Positions 6,213 to 14,297 of a DNA stretch of 37,853 nt are shown in pieces (position 1 is the stretch's first letter; every line of letters starts with the position of its first letter). Below the pieces are notes generated by a model. The model was not told the DNA's origin. It did not search any database and saw only the letters and a list, made by a program, of their open reading frames with translations. Position numbers and translations under genes: made by a program. Origin of the DNA: a virus; IMG/VR virus record IMGVR_UViG_3300044732_003471, positions 1 through 37,853 of that record; one strand, given 5' to 3'.

Positions 6213-6929
6213 TTAATTTCTCGTATTTAAAAATTTATTGGAAACATACCAGTCGTCCCACTGAGATATATCTGTAAGAATTCGAGTGTAATGGTTCTTT
6301 TCCATTAAATTTTTAATTTCTTCCCGTTTGCTATGAATATAATTATGTTCTACTGTAAAAATATCAACGTCATATTTATCAAAATTAAAATTCGATAGAA
6401 TATCAAATTCTGAACCTTCTGTGTCAATAGAAATAAAATCAATTGAAACCGGAATATTATAATCGTCTAAAAGATCAGTTAAGCTTATAGTTTCAACTTG
6501 ATATGATATATAGTTTTCATTTCTGATAATTTCACAATTATCCTCTAAAAAAGAAGAACATATTCCAGAAAGTTCTTCATTTCCAGATATTTCTCTAAAT
6601 TCAACCGTTAAATTACTAGATGAATATACTGCTCTATGATCTATAGAGCAGTTTCTATTTTGCGATAGCTTTGGTTGAAAACTTTTTAATGGTTCACATA
6701 CAACTCCACTCCAATTATATTTTTTTTCTAAAATAAAACTATTACTTAAAAATATTCCATCACACACTCCAAATTCTACAAAAATACCATTTGTTTTAAA
6801 ATTTTTTAAAATCAATACAAATAGATCTTGATTTAGTTGAGAGTTAGATTGAATTTCGCTGATGCAAAGTTTTTCTTTTATTTCATGTTCTAACTGTAAA
6901 ATAAAATTGTTATCATGAATTGATTTCAT
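6213..6929 (-). CDS. FkbM-family methyltransferase
   Basis: A 238-residue SAM-dependent methyltransferase. The SAM-binding motif GIFVEFGVCDGIFLSN lies at about residues 48-63, followed by WSGVVCEP. The second family signature, SIDFISIDTEGSEFDIL, is at about 161-177. FkbM enzymes usually O-methylate sugars or small molecules. Base composition is very AT-rich, unlike the flanking phage genes, and it abuts a glycosyltransferase gene (two-base spacing), so a role in glycan modification is likely. It was probably acquired horizontally. Confidence 0.85.
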   Translation of the reverse strand: MKSIHDNNFILQLEHEIKEKLCISEIQSNSQLNQDLFVLILKNFKTNGIFVEFGVCDGIFLSNSFILEKKYNWSGVVCEPLKSFQPKLSQNRNCSIDHRAVYSSSNLTVEFREISGNEELSGICSSFLEDNCEIIRNENYISYQVETISLTDLLDDYNIPVSIDFISIDTEGSEFDILSNFNFDKYDVDIFTVEHNYIHSKREEIKNLMEKNHYTRILTDISQWDDWYVSNKFLNTRN

Positions 6930-6930
6930 A

Positions 6931-7725
6931 TTATTTTTTTAGCATATCATAAATTTCGCTTTCAATATTTTTACTTAACCCACCGTGCGACCAAAATTGT
7001 TTTCTTATATTTAATTTATTTGAACCTTCTATAAAATTATAATCATCTGTAAATTTATCAGAAAACCATCCTAAATATTCAAATTCTTCAAATATAGTTG
7101 CCATTATTTCAAATTTACCATTGCTGCCTGTTATTTTATCATAAACATTAACATTATTTAATGCTAACTTATTTTTACAAAAATCATTATAAGATAATCC
7201 ATTTATTTCTATAAATTTACTATAAGCTTTTTCTAAAGTTTCTTTTTTAAATAAAAACGGAAATCCATTATACATATAATATTTATTCATTTCGTGATTA
7301 GTCATTCCAAATACGGCATCTTGCCATATTAACCATTGATTGTCATTATAATTTTCTTTAGTTCTATTTAAAAAGAACCAATTTATTTTACCATTGGATA
7401 TCATATCATTGTATGAAAAATAATCATTAAATATAACATCTGAGTCCAATATCATTATATAATCATTTTCTATATCCATAAAACACATACACTTAACAAC
7501 CATTTGCTTAATATAACCATTTATGTCATAAGTTACAGGTATTAGTCTTATTTCACAGTTTAAACTAATATTAGATATGATATTATCTAAATATTCTTTA
7601 CACTCATCATGATAATATATTACTATTTCATAATTATCATCAGTCAAAAACTTATTTAAACTAGATAAACTATATTTTAACCATTTTAAATCATTCTCAT
7701 ATGTTTTATATACTATACTATACAT
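6931..7725 (-). CDS. DUF6492-like glycosyltransferase
   Basis: A 264-residue protein resembling the DUF6492 glycosyltransferase-like family. The N-terminus is IVYKTYENDLKWLKYSLSSL. A DxD motif sits in YIMILDSDVIF (about 89-99) and GFPFLFKKETL is near residue 154, the arrangement of GT-A enzymes using nucleotide sugars. Tyr, Asn and Lys codons dominate, reflecting extreme AT bias. A palindromic late-type promoter lies in the divergent spacer. Likely modifies a surface or DNA-linked glycan together with its two neighbours; the acceptor is unknown. Confidence 0.7.
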   Translation of the reverse strand: MYSIVYKTYENDLKWLKYSLSSLNKFLTDDNYEIVIYYHDECKEYLDNIISNISLNCEIRLIPVTYDINGYIKQMVVKCMCFMDIENDYIMILDSDVIFNDYFSYNDMISNGKINWFFLNRTKENYNDNQWLIWQDAVFGMTNHEMNKYYMYNGFPFLFKKETLEKAYSKFIEINGLSYNDFCKNKLALNNVNVYDKITGSNGKFEIMATIFEEFEYLGWFSDKFTDDYNFIEGSNKLNIRKQFWSHGGLSKNIESEIYDMLKK

Positions 7726-7755
7726 ATATTATAGTTGTAATTTTATTCATAGTGT

Positions 7756-7767
7756 TATTTATAAATA
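7756..7767. promoter_or_regulatory. palindromic bidirectional late promoter
   Basis: TATTTATAAATA is its own reverse complement and presents TATAAATA on both strands (7760-7767 plus, 7756-7763 minus). It lies between the divergent genes at 7725 (minus) and 7779 (plus). Confidence 0.7.
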
Positions 7768-7778
7768 TAATCATAACT

Positions 7779-8585
7779 ATGTTAGTCAACTCGTATTTTA
7801 TAAAAGAAAAAGGAATGGGTTTAGGTGACTTTATACGAGGTAGTATTGCAAGTCAACAACTTTGTATTGAATATGGTTTACCGTTTCAAGTTGATTTGTC
7901 TCACCATCCAATTGGAAAATATATAGTTCAGCGATGCGATGCGCCTACACCAACTATAGACTCTATACTAAACTTGCAAGATATACCCAATTTTACTATA
8001 CGAGCTCTTAAAAGTCATTTAAAGTCAAACATAAATTTAAAAACGTTGCAACATGAAAATTTATACATTTATACAAATGTTTGGCCAACATTTAAAATTG
8101 CTTCAATTGTTTCAAAGCGAGTAAGAGATTTTTTTATTCCAAATCAGTGTTTAGAGTCTGCAATTAAAACAGCGTATGACGCGTATGGTAATTACGGAAT
8201 AATACACATACGTGCCGGCGACTTGTTAGCATTTAATACACAAATAGGAGATACTGTGCATCTATCATTAAATGAATTGATGGATATGCTTCACCCACAC
8301 CTAAAAGCATTAAGCGGAAAAAATTATATAGTTATGTCGGACTGTGCAGAGTTAAAGACTCTAGTAAGCAATAGATATGGCTTTTGTTGTACATCTTCAA
8401 AACCGTCTCATCTAGCACTTAATAATGACAACACTCTAGACACGCTAGTAGATTTTTTTATCCTATCACGAGCACGACATATACATCAATTTAGCGTGCA
8501 TGGTTGGGGCTCAGGATTTAGCGACTCAGTACACTGGCTCTATCGAGTGCCAATTACAAAACATAAGCTATCTCCCACAAACTAA
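7779..8585 (+). CDS. fucosyltransferase-like glycan enzyme
   Basis: One of only two plus-strand genes. The start is set at ATG 7779, 12 bp after the TATAAATA box; the open frame upstream is just AT-rich promoter DNA. The 268-residue protein starts MLVNSYFIKEKGMGLGDFIRGS. It has IIHIRAGDLLAF (like the HxRxGD motif of alpha-1,2/O-fucosyltransferases), VMSDCAELK, and a C-terminal TLVDFFILSRARHIHQFSVH segment matching the donor-binding end of such GT-B enzymes. AT-rich and probably transferred with its two neighbours. Family assignment is from motifs only. Confidence 0.6.
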   Translation: MLVNSYFIKEKGMGLGDFIRGSIASQQLCIEYGLPFQVDLSHHPIGKYIVQRCDAPTPTIDSILNLQDIPNFTIRALKSHLKSNINLKTLQHENLYIYTNVWPTFKIASIVSKRVRDFFIPNQCLESAIKTAYDAYGNYGIIHIRAGDLLAFNTQIGDTVHLSLNELMDMLHPHLKALSGKNYIVMSDCAELKTLVSNRYGFCCTSSKPSHLALNNDNTLDTLVDFFILSRARHIHQFSVHGWGSGFSDSVHWLYRVPITKHKLSPTN

Positions 8586-8822
8586 TTTAGCAAGCACTGC
8601 AGAAAAGCGATGGTCATCAACTGTTGCATCACGCACTTCACTTGTGGTGTCCCAACTATGAGTTGTGTGGTATGTTTCTGTCTTTAACACCTTGTTGCTA
8701 GCAGTGTCAATATAGTAATTTGATTGCCAATCATAGACTTCTCGTAGTTTATTGAGAGCGATTTGAAGAATTGTGCAATCATCAAGCTCAAACTGAACAC
8801 CATTTTTATCCTTGATTTTCAT
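8568..8822 (-). CDS. hypothetical 84-aa protein
   Basis: The start is set at ATG 8822 (MKIKDKNGVQFELDD); the longer frame includes an AT-rich leader. The N-terminal strand pattern IKDKNGVQFELDDCTILQIAL suggests a small beta-alpha domain. Its end overlaps the convergent plus-strand gene by 18 bp. No family recognised. Confidence 0.55.
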   Translation of the reverse strand: MKIKDKNGVQFELDDCTILQIALNKLREVYDWQSNYYIDTASNKVLKTETYHTTHSWDTTSEVRDATVDDHRFSAVLAKLVCGR

Positions 8823-8862
8823 GTTGTTATTATAACAATCTTTTTTAATTTGTAAATATAAA

Positions 8863-8892
8863 AGTAGCCAGTGCAATACAACACTGGCTACT
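8863..8892 (-). terminator. rho-independent terminator
   Basis: An 11-bp stem AGTAGCCAGTG/CACTGGCTACT with an eight-base loop. On the minus strand it is followed by TTTTATATTT, ending the gene at 8905-9123. Confidence 0.75.
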
Positions 8893-8904
8893 CGCTATTA
8901 ACCT

Positions 8905-9123
8905 TTATACTCTGTGCACAAATGCGTAGAGTTCTTCTGCTCTTTCGATAACCTTAGATACAGCTGGTAGTGTGACATCTACAGTAGACAAGTCTGATGT
9001 TTCCTGTCCGTCCTGATAAATCGTCTCTTTTTGACAATTTAGTGCTTCATGATATTGCGTCATAATATCGCCATGAGCGAGTTGCAATACCTCTAGTCGT
9101 ATTTCATATGCGTTTTTATTCAT
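8905..9123 (-). CDS. hypothetical 72-aa helical protein
   Basis: Begins MNKNAYEIRLEVLQLAHGDI and is largely helical (MTQYHEALNCQKETIYQ, AVSKVIERAEELYAFVHRV). The pattern resembles small conserved proteins of cyanophage-type T4-like phages that start 'MNKNAYEIRxDVL'; function unknown. It is isolated between a terminator on each side. Confidence 0.65.
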   Translation of the reverse strand: MNKNAYEIRLEVLQLAHGDIMTQYHEALNCQKETIYQDGQETSDLSTVDVTLPAVSKVIERAEELYAFVHRV

Positions 9124-9191
9124 TTTATTGTGTGTGTTTGTGTGTTAAGTATAGAAGACAACCGCGTCCTCTATAGAGTTATATATACGAG

Positions 9192-9224
9192 AAAAGCCAC
9201 TCAGAGTGACCTGAGTGGCTTTTT
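9192..9224. terminator. bidirectional terminator
   Basis: AAAAGCCACTCAG and CTGAGTGGCTTTT form a 13-bp stem with a six-base loop. Poly-A on the left and poly-T on the right make it usable in both directions. It ends the polyprotein unit on the minus strand. Confidence 0.85.
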
Positions 9225-9246
9225 CTATATTATTTTTTAATTGGTA

Positions 9247-12108
9247 TTAGTGTACTAATGCGAGATGCGTGATGCCTTTATATGATGAATTTACAACATA
9301 CCATTGCTCTGCATCAGATATATCTTTTGGAGATTCGAGTGCACCAATCTCAAGAAGATCTGTTCCCCATGCAACTGACACTGCTTTCCAGTCGCTGCCT
9401 AATTTTACATAAGACATAAGCTTGTCATGAGCAATTCGGTCAGAATCAGTCTTTGCAAGCATTTTATATGGGTCGAGTTGATAGAGTTCGCGGTCTTGAA
9501 TAAAGAAGATATATTTTCCTTTTACTGGAGTAATTTTAGCGGCTTCTTCAAGAGTCTCACCTTCGACTTCTGTGCCTTCGAAAATTGCATTATAGAGTGA
9601 CTCATAGTCACCAGCGTCTGCAAATTTTAATAGAGCTTTTTGTTTAGCACTATTCGCAGAAAGTGTAGAATCGAGCGCAGATGTTAAATTTCCCTTTGCT
9701 TTAAGCGGTTGGTAATTATGCGCCTTAAGTGAACCAACAATCAACTTTATGATTTGAGAATCAGTTAAACCAAGTTTTTTACCAAGAGCAAAGATATTTT
9801 CGTTGTACTTATCATTAGCTCCTTCTTCAAGAGTCTCACCTTGCACTTCAGTGTCTTCCATACGAATTGGACGCTTTGCATAGGCATCAGCTGCTGCAGA
9901 AATATGATCTGCTACTGCTGCCCATGCCTTTGCATTTGAATAAACACTTGTATTTTTATCTGGCATTCCAGGAGCATTTACTGGACGGCTCATATTAGAG
10001 ATGCCTTGCGCATTGTCTGCGAGTGCTTGTAAGAAAACTAAATAATCTTTAGGGCTCATTTCATCAATCTTGGCAATAAGCTTTTGTATTGCTGGTGTTG
10101 GAACAGCTTCTTCGAGTGTCTCTTCCTCCTTAACAAGATTTTTATAGACTCCACCTGGACCAGACAATTTACTGCCGGCTGGACGATACTTACCAAGTTT
10201 ATACTTTTTATTATAGTCATCACGACTCATAACACCAGCATTTACTCGGGCCATATCAACCTGCTTGCGGCGCTTTAGTGCCGCATCTGCTGCTTCATCC
10301 ATCTTTTCATCAGTCTCGCCCAACCAACCGAACAAGCCGTAGTCGTCGCTATCGCTGAAAGATGGACGATGATTCAAACCGAAAGTGCCATTGTGGTTTT
10401 TGTTTTTGTTTTTGTTTTCACGTTTATATGTACCAACAACCGGAACTTTAGGATCCCTGATGCCTTTTGCCTTTTGCTTGAGATAGTCTTCAGCATGATC
10501 CTTTGCCTCTTGTGGGGTATTATATGCAGCTGCAGATTGATACATAACTCTTTTAGTTTTCTTATCAAGTATAGTCGGACGATAGCCACCAAACTGACTC
10601 TTTTCAGAAGTAGTAAGATAGTCACCAAGCCAGTTGATTGCTTCATCAATTGTTTCTTCTTCGATGCTATCTTCTTTATAGACTGGATTGCTTCTCTGAG
10701 ATTTGTTGAGATCTGGATAATATTTGCGCACTGCTTCAATTGCTTTTTTAGCAATTTCTTTTGTCTTTTTAGCACCATTTGGTTGCATAATCTCAAACCA
10801 CATGTCTTCAACATAGTCATAAATCTTTGGAAAACGATCAAAAATATCTTCATGACTTAAACGAATAGACACACTTGTGACGTCCCAAAGTTTTGAATCT
10901 GGGGCGTCGACTATGCTTTGTAATTCGTCGATGAGGTCGGCTGGTTTGCGTAATGGCTTATATGCTTCATTAACACTCTTTAGACTTTGCTTGAGTTTGC
11001 CGAGCGTGGATGCATCACCAGTAATGATTCCAATAAGAGCCATAAATGTGCTTGCAATAAGATCTTTTTGTGATTGACTAATTGTCTTTCCAGACTCTAC
11101 TGCTTTCATTGCGGTAATAATCTTAGGCAACTCGCCAGAGTCGACAAGACCAAGAGTTGCAAGCTGTTTGAAACGAGTGTAGTCAGTCTCTTCTTCAAGT
11201 GATTCTTTGTTCAGTAAGTCTTTACCTTGTTTGATCCACTTTACATCACCTTTAGTATCATAGTAGGCTTCTTTTTCCGAATCATACGGACCTACAATAC
11301 GCGTACCAAAGTAAGCATACCATTTTTTTGGATCATACTTAGGGATTAAATCTTTTTCATTTATATTAGTGTTTGATAGATTGATGGTCAATTCAGTCTC
11401 TTCCTTTAATTTAATTGTCTTGAGAAGCAGAAATTCCGAGCTGCCCATCTTGCGTTGGTTAAACGCGATTGTTGTTTTTGGAAGATCTTTTGCCTTGAAT
11501 GTAATGCTGTTAGTCCCAATCTCTAGCACCTTGCCAAAGTTTGTAAGGTCGCCAACCTTTAGGGTGTCAACAATTGCCTTAACGTCTTCGACTCCTTCGT
11601 CAAGAGTTTCCACACTTTCACGAATGGTATTGTTATAGATGTCATTTATCAATGCATACTCATCATCGCTTAATAATGTTTTGAGACGTGCACTATAAGC
11701 TCTAACTAGCTTTTTACGCTCTTCGTTATTCTTTTTAGCTTCTTCTGTAGATTTTGATGAATAAGGAAAAGATTTAATTTGTGAAATAAGTTCTTTTGAT
11801 TTGCTGTCCTTTAAGATTTTATCAAGAGTACTTTTTAGAAGTTGTGCAGACTCCTTTGCGTCTCTTTCGTCTGCTTTATCTGAAAGATAATTTCTAAGAC
11901 GTTGCATTAACAACGCAGCTATGCCAATTCCTCCTCCAATTACTAATGCTGCTACAATATCAATAATGTCTTTTACATACATTGATTGGATAAGGTTCCA
12001 ATCAATTGCTTCGTCAAGAGTATCAGACTCTTGCAGTTGAGTTTTGCCAGTTAGAATTGCTGCAGCTGCAGCATACATCGGGTCTTGGTGATAGTGGAAG
12101 TTATTCAT
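9247..12108 (-). CDS. putative internal-head polyprotein with multiple (L/I)xE sites
   Basis: 953 residues. The N-terminus (MNNFHYHQDPMYAAAAAILTG) matches the leader of neighbouring genes and ends at LQE27. Further (L/I)xE sites followed by A, G or E occur at LDE33, LDE171, LEE306, IDE489, LEE667, LEE762 and LEE855, mostly in acidic linkers of the type (D/E)-x-ETLEE. They split the chain into segments of about 93-183 residues. Segment 34-171 has a membrane-like helix (51-67). Segment 307-489 carries a domain shared with the gene at 35140. Segment 668-762 carries a domain repeated in the gene at 13070. Segment 490-667 has an asparagine/lysine linker (562-572). T4 gp21 cuts at (L/I)xE, so processing inside the prohead is inferred. 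The late promoter is at 12118. Confidence 0.75.
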   Translation of the reverse strand: MNNFHYHQDPMYAAAAAILTGKTQLQESDTLDEAIDWNLIQSMYVKDIIDIVAALVIGGGIGIAALLMQRLRNYLSDKADERDAKESAQLLKSTLDKILKDSKSKELISQIKSFPYSSKSTEEAKKNNEERKKLVRAYSARLKTLLSDDEYALINDIYNNTIRESVETLDEGVEDVKAIVDTLKVGDLTNFGKVLEIGTNSITFKAKDLPKTTIAFNQRKMGSSEFLLLKTIKLKEETELTINLSNTNINEKDLIPKYDPKKWYAYFGTRIVGPYDSEKEAYYDTKGDVKWIKQGKDLLNKESLEEETDYTRFKQLATLGLVDSGELPKIITAMKAVESGKTISQSQKDLIASTFMALIGIITGDASTLGKLKQSLKSVNEAYKPLRKPADLIDELQSIVDAPDSKLWDVTSVSIRLSHEDIFDRFPKIYDYVEDMWFEIMQPNGAKKTKEIAKKAIEAVRKYYPDLNKSQRSNPVYKEDSIEEETIDEAINWLGDYLTTSEKSQFGGYRPTILDKKTKRVMYQSAAAYNTPQEAKDHAEDYLKQKAKGIRDPKVPVVGTYKRENKNKNKNHNGTFGLNHRPSFSDSDDYGLFGWLGETDEKMDEAADAALKRRKQVDMARVNAGVMSRDDYNKKYKLGKYRPAGSKLSGPGGVYKNLVKEEETLEEAVPTPAIQKLIAKIDEMSPKDYLVFLQALADNAQGISNMSRPVNAPGMPDKNTSVYSNAKAWAAVADHISAAADAYAKRPIRMEDTEVQGETLEEGANDKYNENIFALGKKLGLTDSQIIKLIVGSLKAHNYQPLKAKGNLTSALDSTLSANSAKQKALLKFADAGDYESLYNAIFEGTEVEGETLEEAAKITPVKGKYIFFIQDRELYQLDPYKMLAKTDSDRIAHDKLMSYVKLGSDWKAVSVAWGTDLLEIGALESPKDISDAEQWYVVNSSYKGITHLALVH

Positions 12109-12117
12109 GTGTTAATT

Positions 12118-12125
12118 TATTTATA
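12118..12125 (-). promoter_or_regulatory. T4-type late promoter
   Basis: TATAAATA on the minus strand, 10 bp before the polyprotein ATG and just beyond the stop of the gene at 12127. Confidence 0.75.
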
Positions 12126-12126
12126 T

Positions 12127-12570
12127 TTAGTTTAGTTCGTTAATTTCTAATTTTTGATCGAAGGTTTTGAAATAGTATTTGCTGTCGCTGTGTTGCTTTG
12201 CAATCTCATAGACCTTTTCTGCAGACACTCTTGGGTTCGCGATGTGTGTTACGTCTTGACTATAGACATTAAAATAACTTTCGCCATCTTCTTTTTCGAT
12301 TGTATAGAATGTGGTCTTGGTAATCCATCCTTTGTTCGACTGCTTGAAAATCATAATAGCAATTGTGTCAGCGTCTTCTTGAGCTGCAGAAAATCCACCA
12401 TTTTTACCAAATACATGATTGTTTTTTGACTTTATCATTGCAGCACCCTTAGAAGCTTTAAGTTCTTTAAGGGCAGACGCATGCGATGCATCTTCTGTTA
12501 ATGATTCTCTGCCGAGTATCTTTGCTGCAGCAGCATACAACGGATCTTGGTTGTAATGAAAATTATTCAT
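12127..12570 (-). CDS. putative internal head protein with targeting leader
   Basis: 147 residues. The leader MNNFHYNQDPLYAAAAKILG is nearly identical to that of the polyprotein and is followed by ESLTED, with LTE26 as a possible prohead-protease site. The remaining roughly 120 residues look like a small alpha/beta domain (FGKNGGFSAAQEDADTIAIM, FYTIEKEDGESYFNVYSQ) with a helical C-terminus. A weak late promoter (AATAAATA, 12578-12585) precedes it. No family recognised. Confidence 0.65.
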   Translation of the reverse strand: MNNFHYNQDPLYAAAAKILGRESLTEDASHASALKELKASKGAAMIKSKNNHVFGKNGGFSAAQEDADTIAIMIFKQSNKGWITKTTFYTIEKEDGESYFNVYSQDVTHIANPRVSAEKVYEIAKQHSDSKYYFKTFDQKLEINELN

Positions 12571-12579
12571 ATGTCTTAT

Positions 12580-13077
12580 TTATTCTGCTTCCTTTGTGCT
12601 CTCAATATAGTCACGAGCACTGACAACATATTCTTCTGCCTTTACAAGATTTGCTTGAACGTGCTCTGGTAAATTTTCGTCGTCGCTTAGCATGTCATGC
12701 AATCCTTTTGCGTTGCGAATGATTGTGCGAAGTGCGGTCTTTGCCATGCTGCCTTCAGCGTCATACTCGCCTGCGTCTTGTTCGGCAGCTTCCTTTACGT
12801 TTCCATACTGATACGAGACTGGAACACTTTCTCCATCTTTAAAAGTTTTTGCAGAAGCCTTTATAGAATTTAGTGCAGTTATAAGTGAGTTGATCTTTTT
12901 TGGATCAAAGTCACCACCGCGTTTTATTGAATCAACAAATTGTTGAAATGATTTGCTTAGCGTGTATAATTCATTGTTGATGACGTGTCCAGGCAAACGC
13001 ATAAAAGACTCTTGCAAGTCTTCGGGCTTGCCTTGAAGGATTCTTGTTGCTGCTTCTATAAGCGTGTTTTTATTCAT
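12580..13077 (-). CDS. putative internal head protein, helical
   Basis: 165 residues. The leader MNKNTLIEAATRILQG is followed by KPEDLQES, with LQE23 as a possible cleavage site. The remainder is helical and acidic (SFQQFVDSIKRGGDFDPKKI, VQANLVKAEEYVVSARDY). Its start overlaps the end of the gene at 13070 by eight bases, so it is probably coupled. It shares the leader layout of its neighbours but not their domains. Confidence 0.62.
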   Translation of the reverse strand: MNKNTLIEAATRILQGKPEDLQESFMRLPGHVINNELYTLSKSFQQFVDSIKRGGDFDPKKINSLITALNSIKASAKTFKDGESVPVSYQYGNVKEAAEQDAGEYDAEGSMAKTALRTIIRNAKGLHDMLSDDENLPEHVQANLVKAEEYVVSARDYIESTKEAE

Positions 13078-13639
13078 AACTGTTGTTTCTTTTTTTCCAA
13101 ATTTGGGCTGCTTTATAGATCAAGGCAGATATAGCGCTTGATTCTTTATAACCGGAACTTTCTCCTTCATCAAAATAACCATCAAGAGCAAATAAGAAGT
13201 CTTCTAGTTCATCTTCGTCTAGATTACGCACTGCTTCCATTGCCTTTTTAGTGAGTGGAAACTTAGCGGTATAATATTCCTGCAGCGTCTCACCTTCATC
13301 TTCAACACTTTCATTATAACCATACTTTTCACCAGTCTTTAATCCGCTTGCTGCTCTTGCTGCGTCATAGAGATGATCACTTATTTTTTTAATGACGCCT
13401 CTTGGATTGCCTTTGTGATCACGTGATGATGCATATTTTGTCATCTCATCCATATGATCGGCAAATGCAAGTAAAAATTCTTGCATTTGACTTCTATTTA
13501 GATTGTCAATTTCTGATAATAGGCGTTTTATAATTGCGCTCTGCGCTTCTTGAAGACACCCGTCATGAGTCTTGCCCTCCAGAATCGTTGCTGCAGCACT
13601 CACGAGAGAGTCATTTTTATAGTTGTCAAAGGCTTGCAT
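13070..13639 (-). CDS. putative internal head protein with duplicated domain
   Basis: 189 residues. The leader NDSLVSAAATILEG is followed by CLQEA (LQE31), and a second site GETLQE121 lies in an acidic linker. Residues 35-98 (IIKRLLSEIDNLNRSQMQEF ...) and 128-185 (LTKKAMEAVRNLDEDELEDF ...) are two copies of one helical domain. The same domain occurs in the polyprotein at about 672-745 (IQKLIAKIDEMSPKDYLVFL). A late promoter lies at 13647-13654. This gene looks like a two-unit version of the polyprotein plan. Confidence 0.65.
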   Translation of the reverse strand: MQAFDNYKNDSLVSAAATILEGKTHDGCLQEAQSAIIKRLLSEIDNLNRSQMQEFLLAFADHMDEMTKYASSRDHKGNPRGVIKKISDHLYDAARAASGLKTGEKYGYNESVEDEGETLQEYYTAKFPLTKKAMEAVRNLDEDELEDFLFALDGYFDEGESSGYKESSAISALIYKAAQIWKKRNNSYE

Positions 13640-13646
13640 ATAAGAC

Positions 13647-13654
13647 TATTTATA
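13647..13654 (-). promoter_or_regulatory. T4-type late promoter (left-going of divergent pair)
   Basis: TATAAATA on the minus strand, eight bases before the ATG at 13639. Confidence 0.78.
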
Positions 13655-13676
13655 CATTTTCATAATTCGAGAAATG

Positions 13677-13684
13677 TATAAATA
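13677..13684 (+). promoter_or_regulatory. T4-type late promoter (right-going of divergent pair)
   Basis: TATAAATA on the plus strand, nine bases before the ATG at 13694. With the site at 13647 it forms an almost symmetric divergent promoter (ATGTATAAATA on each strand). Confidence 0.8.
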
Positions 13685-13693
13685 AGATAGATT

Positions 13694-14152
13694 ATGAATA
13701 ATTTCACGTCATACAAAGAAGACCCATTGGTTTCTGCCGCTGCACATGTGTTGTCTCAAGAACAATTAAGCGAAGGCATCGTAACCTTTCCGAGCTATCG
13801 TGCCAAAGGCAAAGGCATCTACATTGGAAAAGATCTCATAAGCAAAGACGATCTTGGTTCATTTGTCGATACTGTAAACAGACAAGTAGACAAGTTTCCA
13901 CTCTTTGGAAAATATCTAGAAGTTCACTCTGGCTCTGACAGCATTCGTGGAGAGTGTGTTGGCTATGCTCATATTCATGGCGCGCCAATGCTACTCATTC
14001 GTGAGAGCAACTATAAAGAAGTATGGATCGATGCAGATCGTGCTCAACGGGAGATCTATGCATTTACTCCAGCGAAAAAAGAAGTCACTACAACCGGCAC
14101 CGGATCAAGTGATAATCCAATGCTTTACAGCTTTGGCAAGACTAACTATTAA
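13694..14152 (+). CDS. putative internal head protein with targeting leader
   Basis: 152 residues on the plus strand. The leader MNNFTSYKEDPLVSAAAHVL is followed by QEQLSEG (LSE27), the same plan as its divergent neighbour. The rest is a mixed alpha/beta domain (GKGIYIGKDLISKDDLGSFV, GYAHIHGAPMLLIRES) with a Thr/Gly-rich tail (KKEVTTTGTGSSDNP). Having its own late promoter on the opposite strand suggests inversion or independent capture. Function beyond head packaging cannot be read. Confidence 0.66.
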   Translation: MNNFTSYKEDPLVSAAAHVLSQEQLSEGIVTFPSYRAKGKGIYIGKDLISKDDLGSFVDTVNRQVDKFPLFGKYLEVHSGSDSIRGECVGYAHIHGAPMLLIRESNYKEVWIDADRAQREIYAFTPAKKEVTTTGTGSSDNPMLYSFGKTNY

Positions 14153-14154
14153 GT

Positions 14155-14238
14155 TGGTGGGCAAGGAGAGACTCGAACTCTCACGCATCACTGCACTAGA
14201 TCCTAAGTCTAGCGTGGCTACCATTACACCACTTGCCC
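14155..14238 (-). tRNA. tRNA-Leu (UAG)
   Basis: A class II cloverleaf with acceptor GGGCAAG/CTTGCCC, A73 and encoded CCA. The anticodon loop is CTTAGGA, giving UAG. It ends two bases from the convergent gene at 13694-14152. Confidence 0.92.
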
Positions 14239-14242
14239 AAAT

Positions 14243-14278
14243 AAAAAACGGAGCCAACATAAAGAAGGCTCCGTTTTT
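14243..14278. terminator. bidirectional terminator
   Basis: CGGAGCC/GGCTCCG stem flanked by A6 and T5. It separates the outer-membrane protein gene from tRNA-Leu. Confidence 0.85.
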
Positions 14279-14297
14279 GTTTTATATTCTTATAATA

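Noticed and set aside
10374-10853. Second minus-strand frame of 159 codons inside the polyprotein
   Set aside because: Lys/Leu/Gln-rich shadow frame without an upstream promoter; the main frame is continuous and has recognisable repeated linkers.
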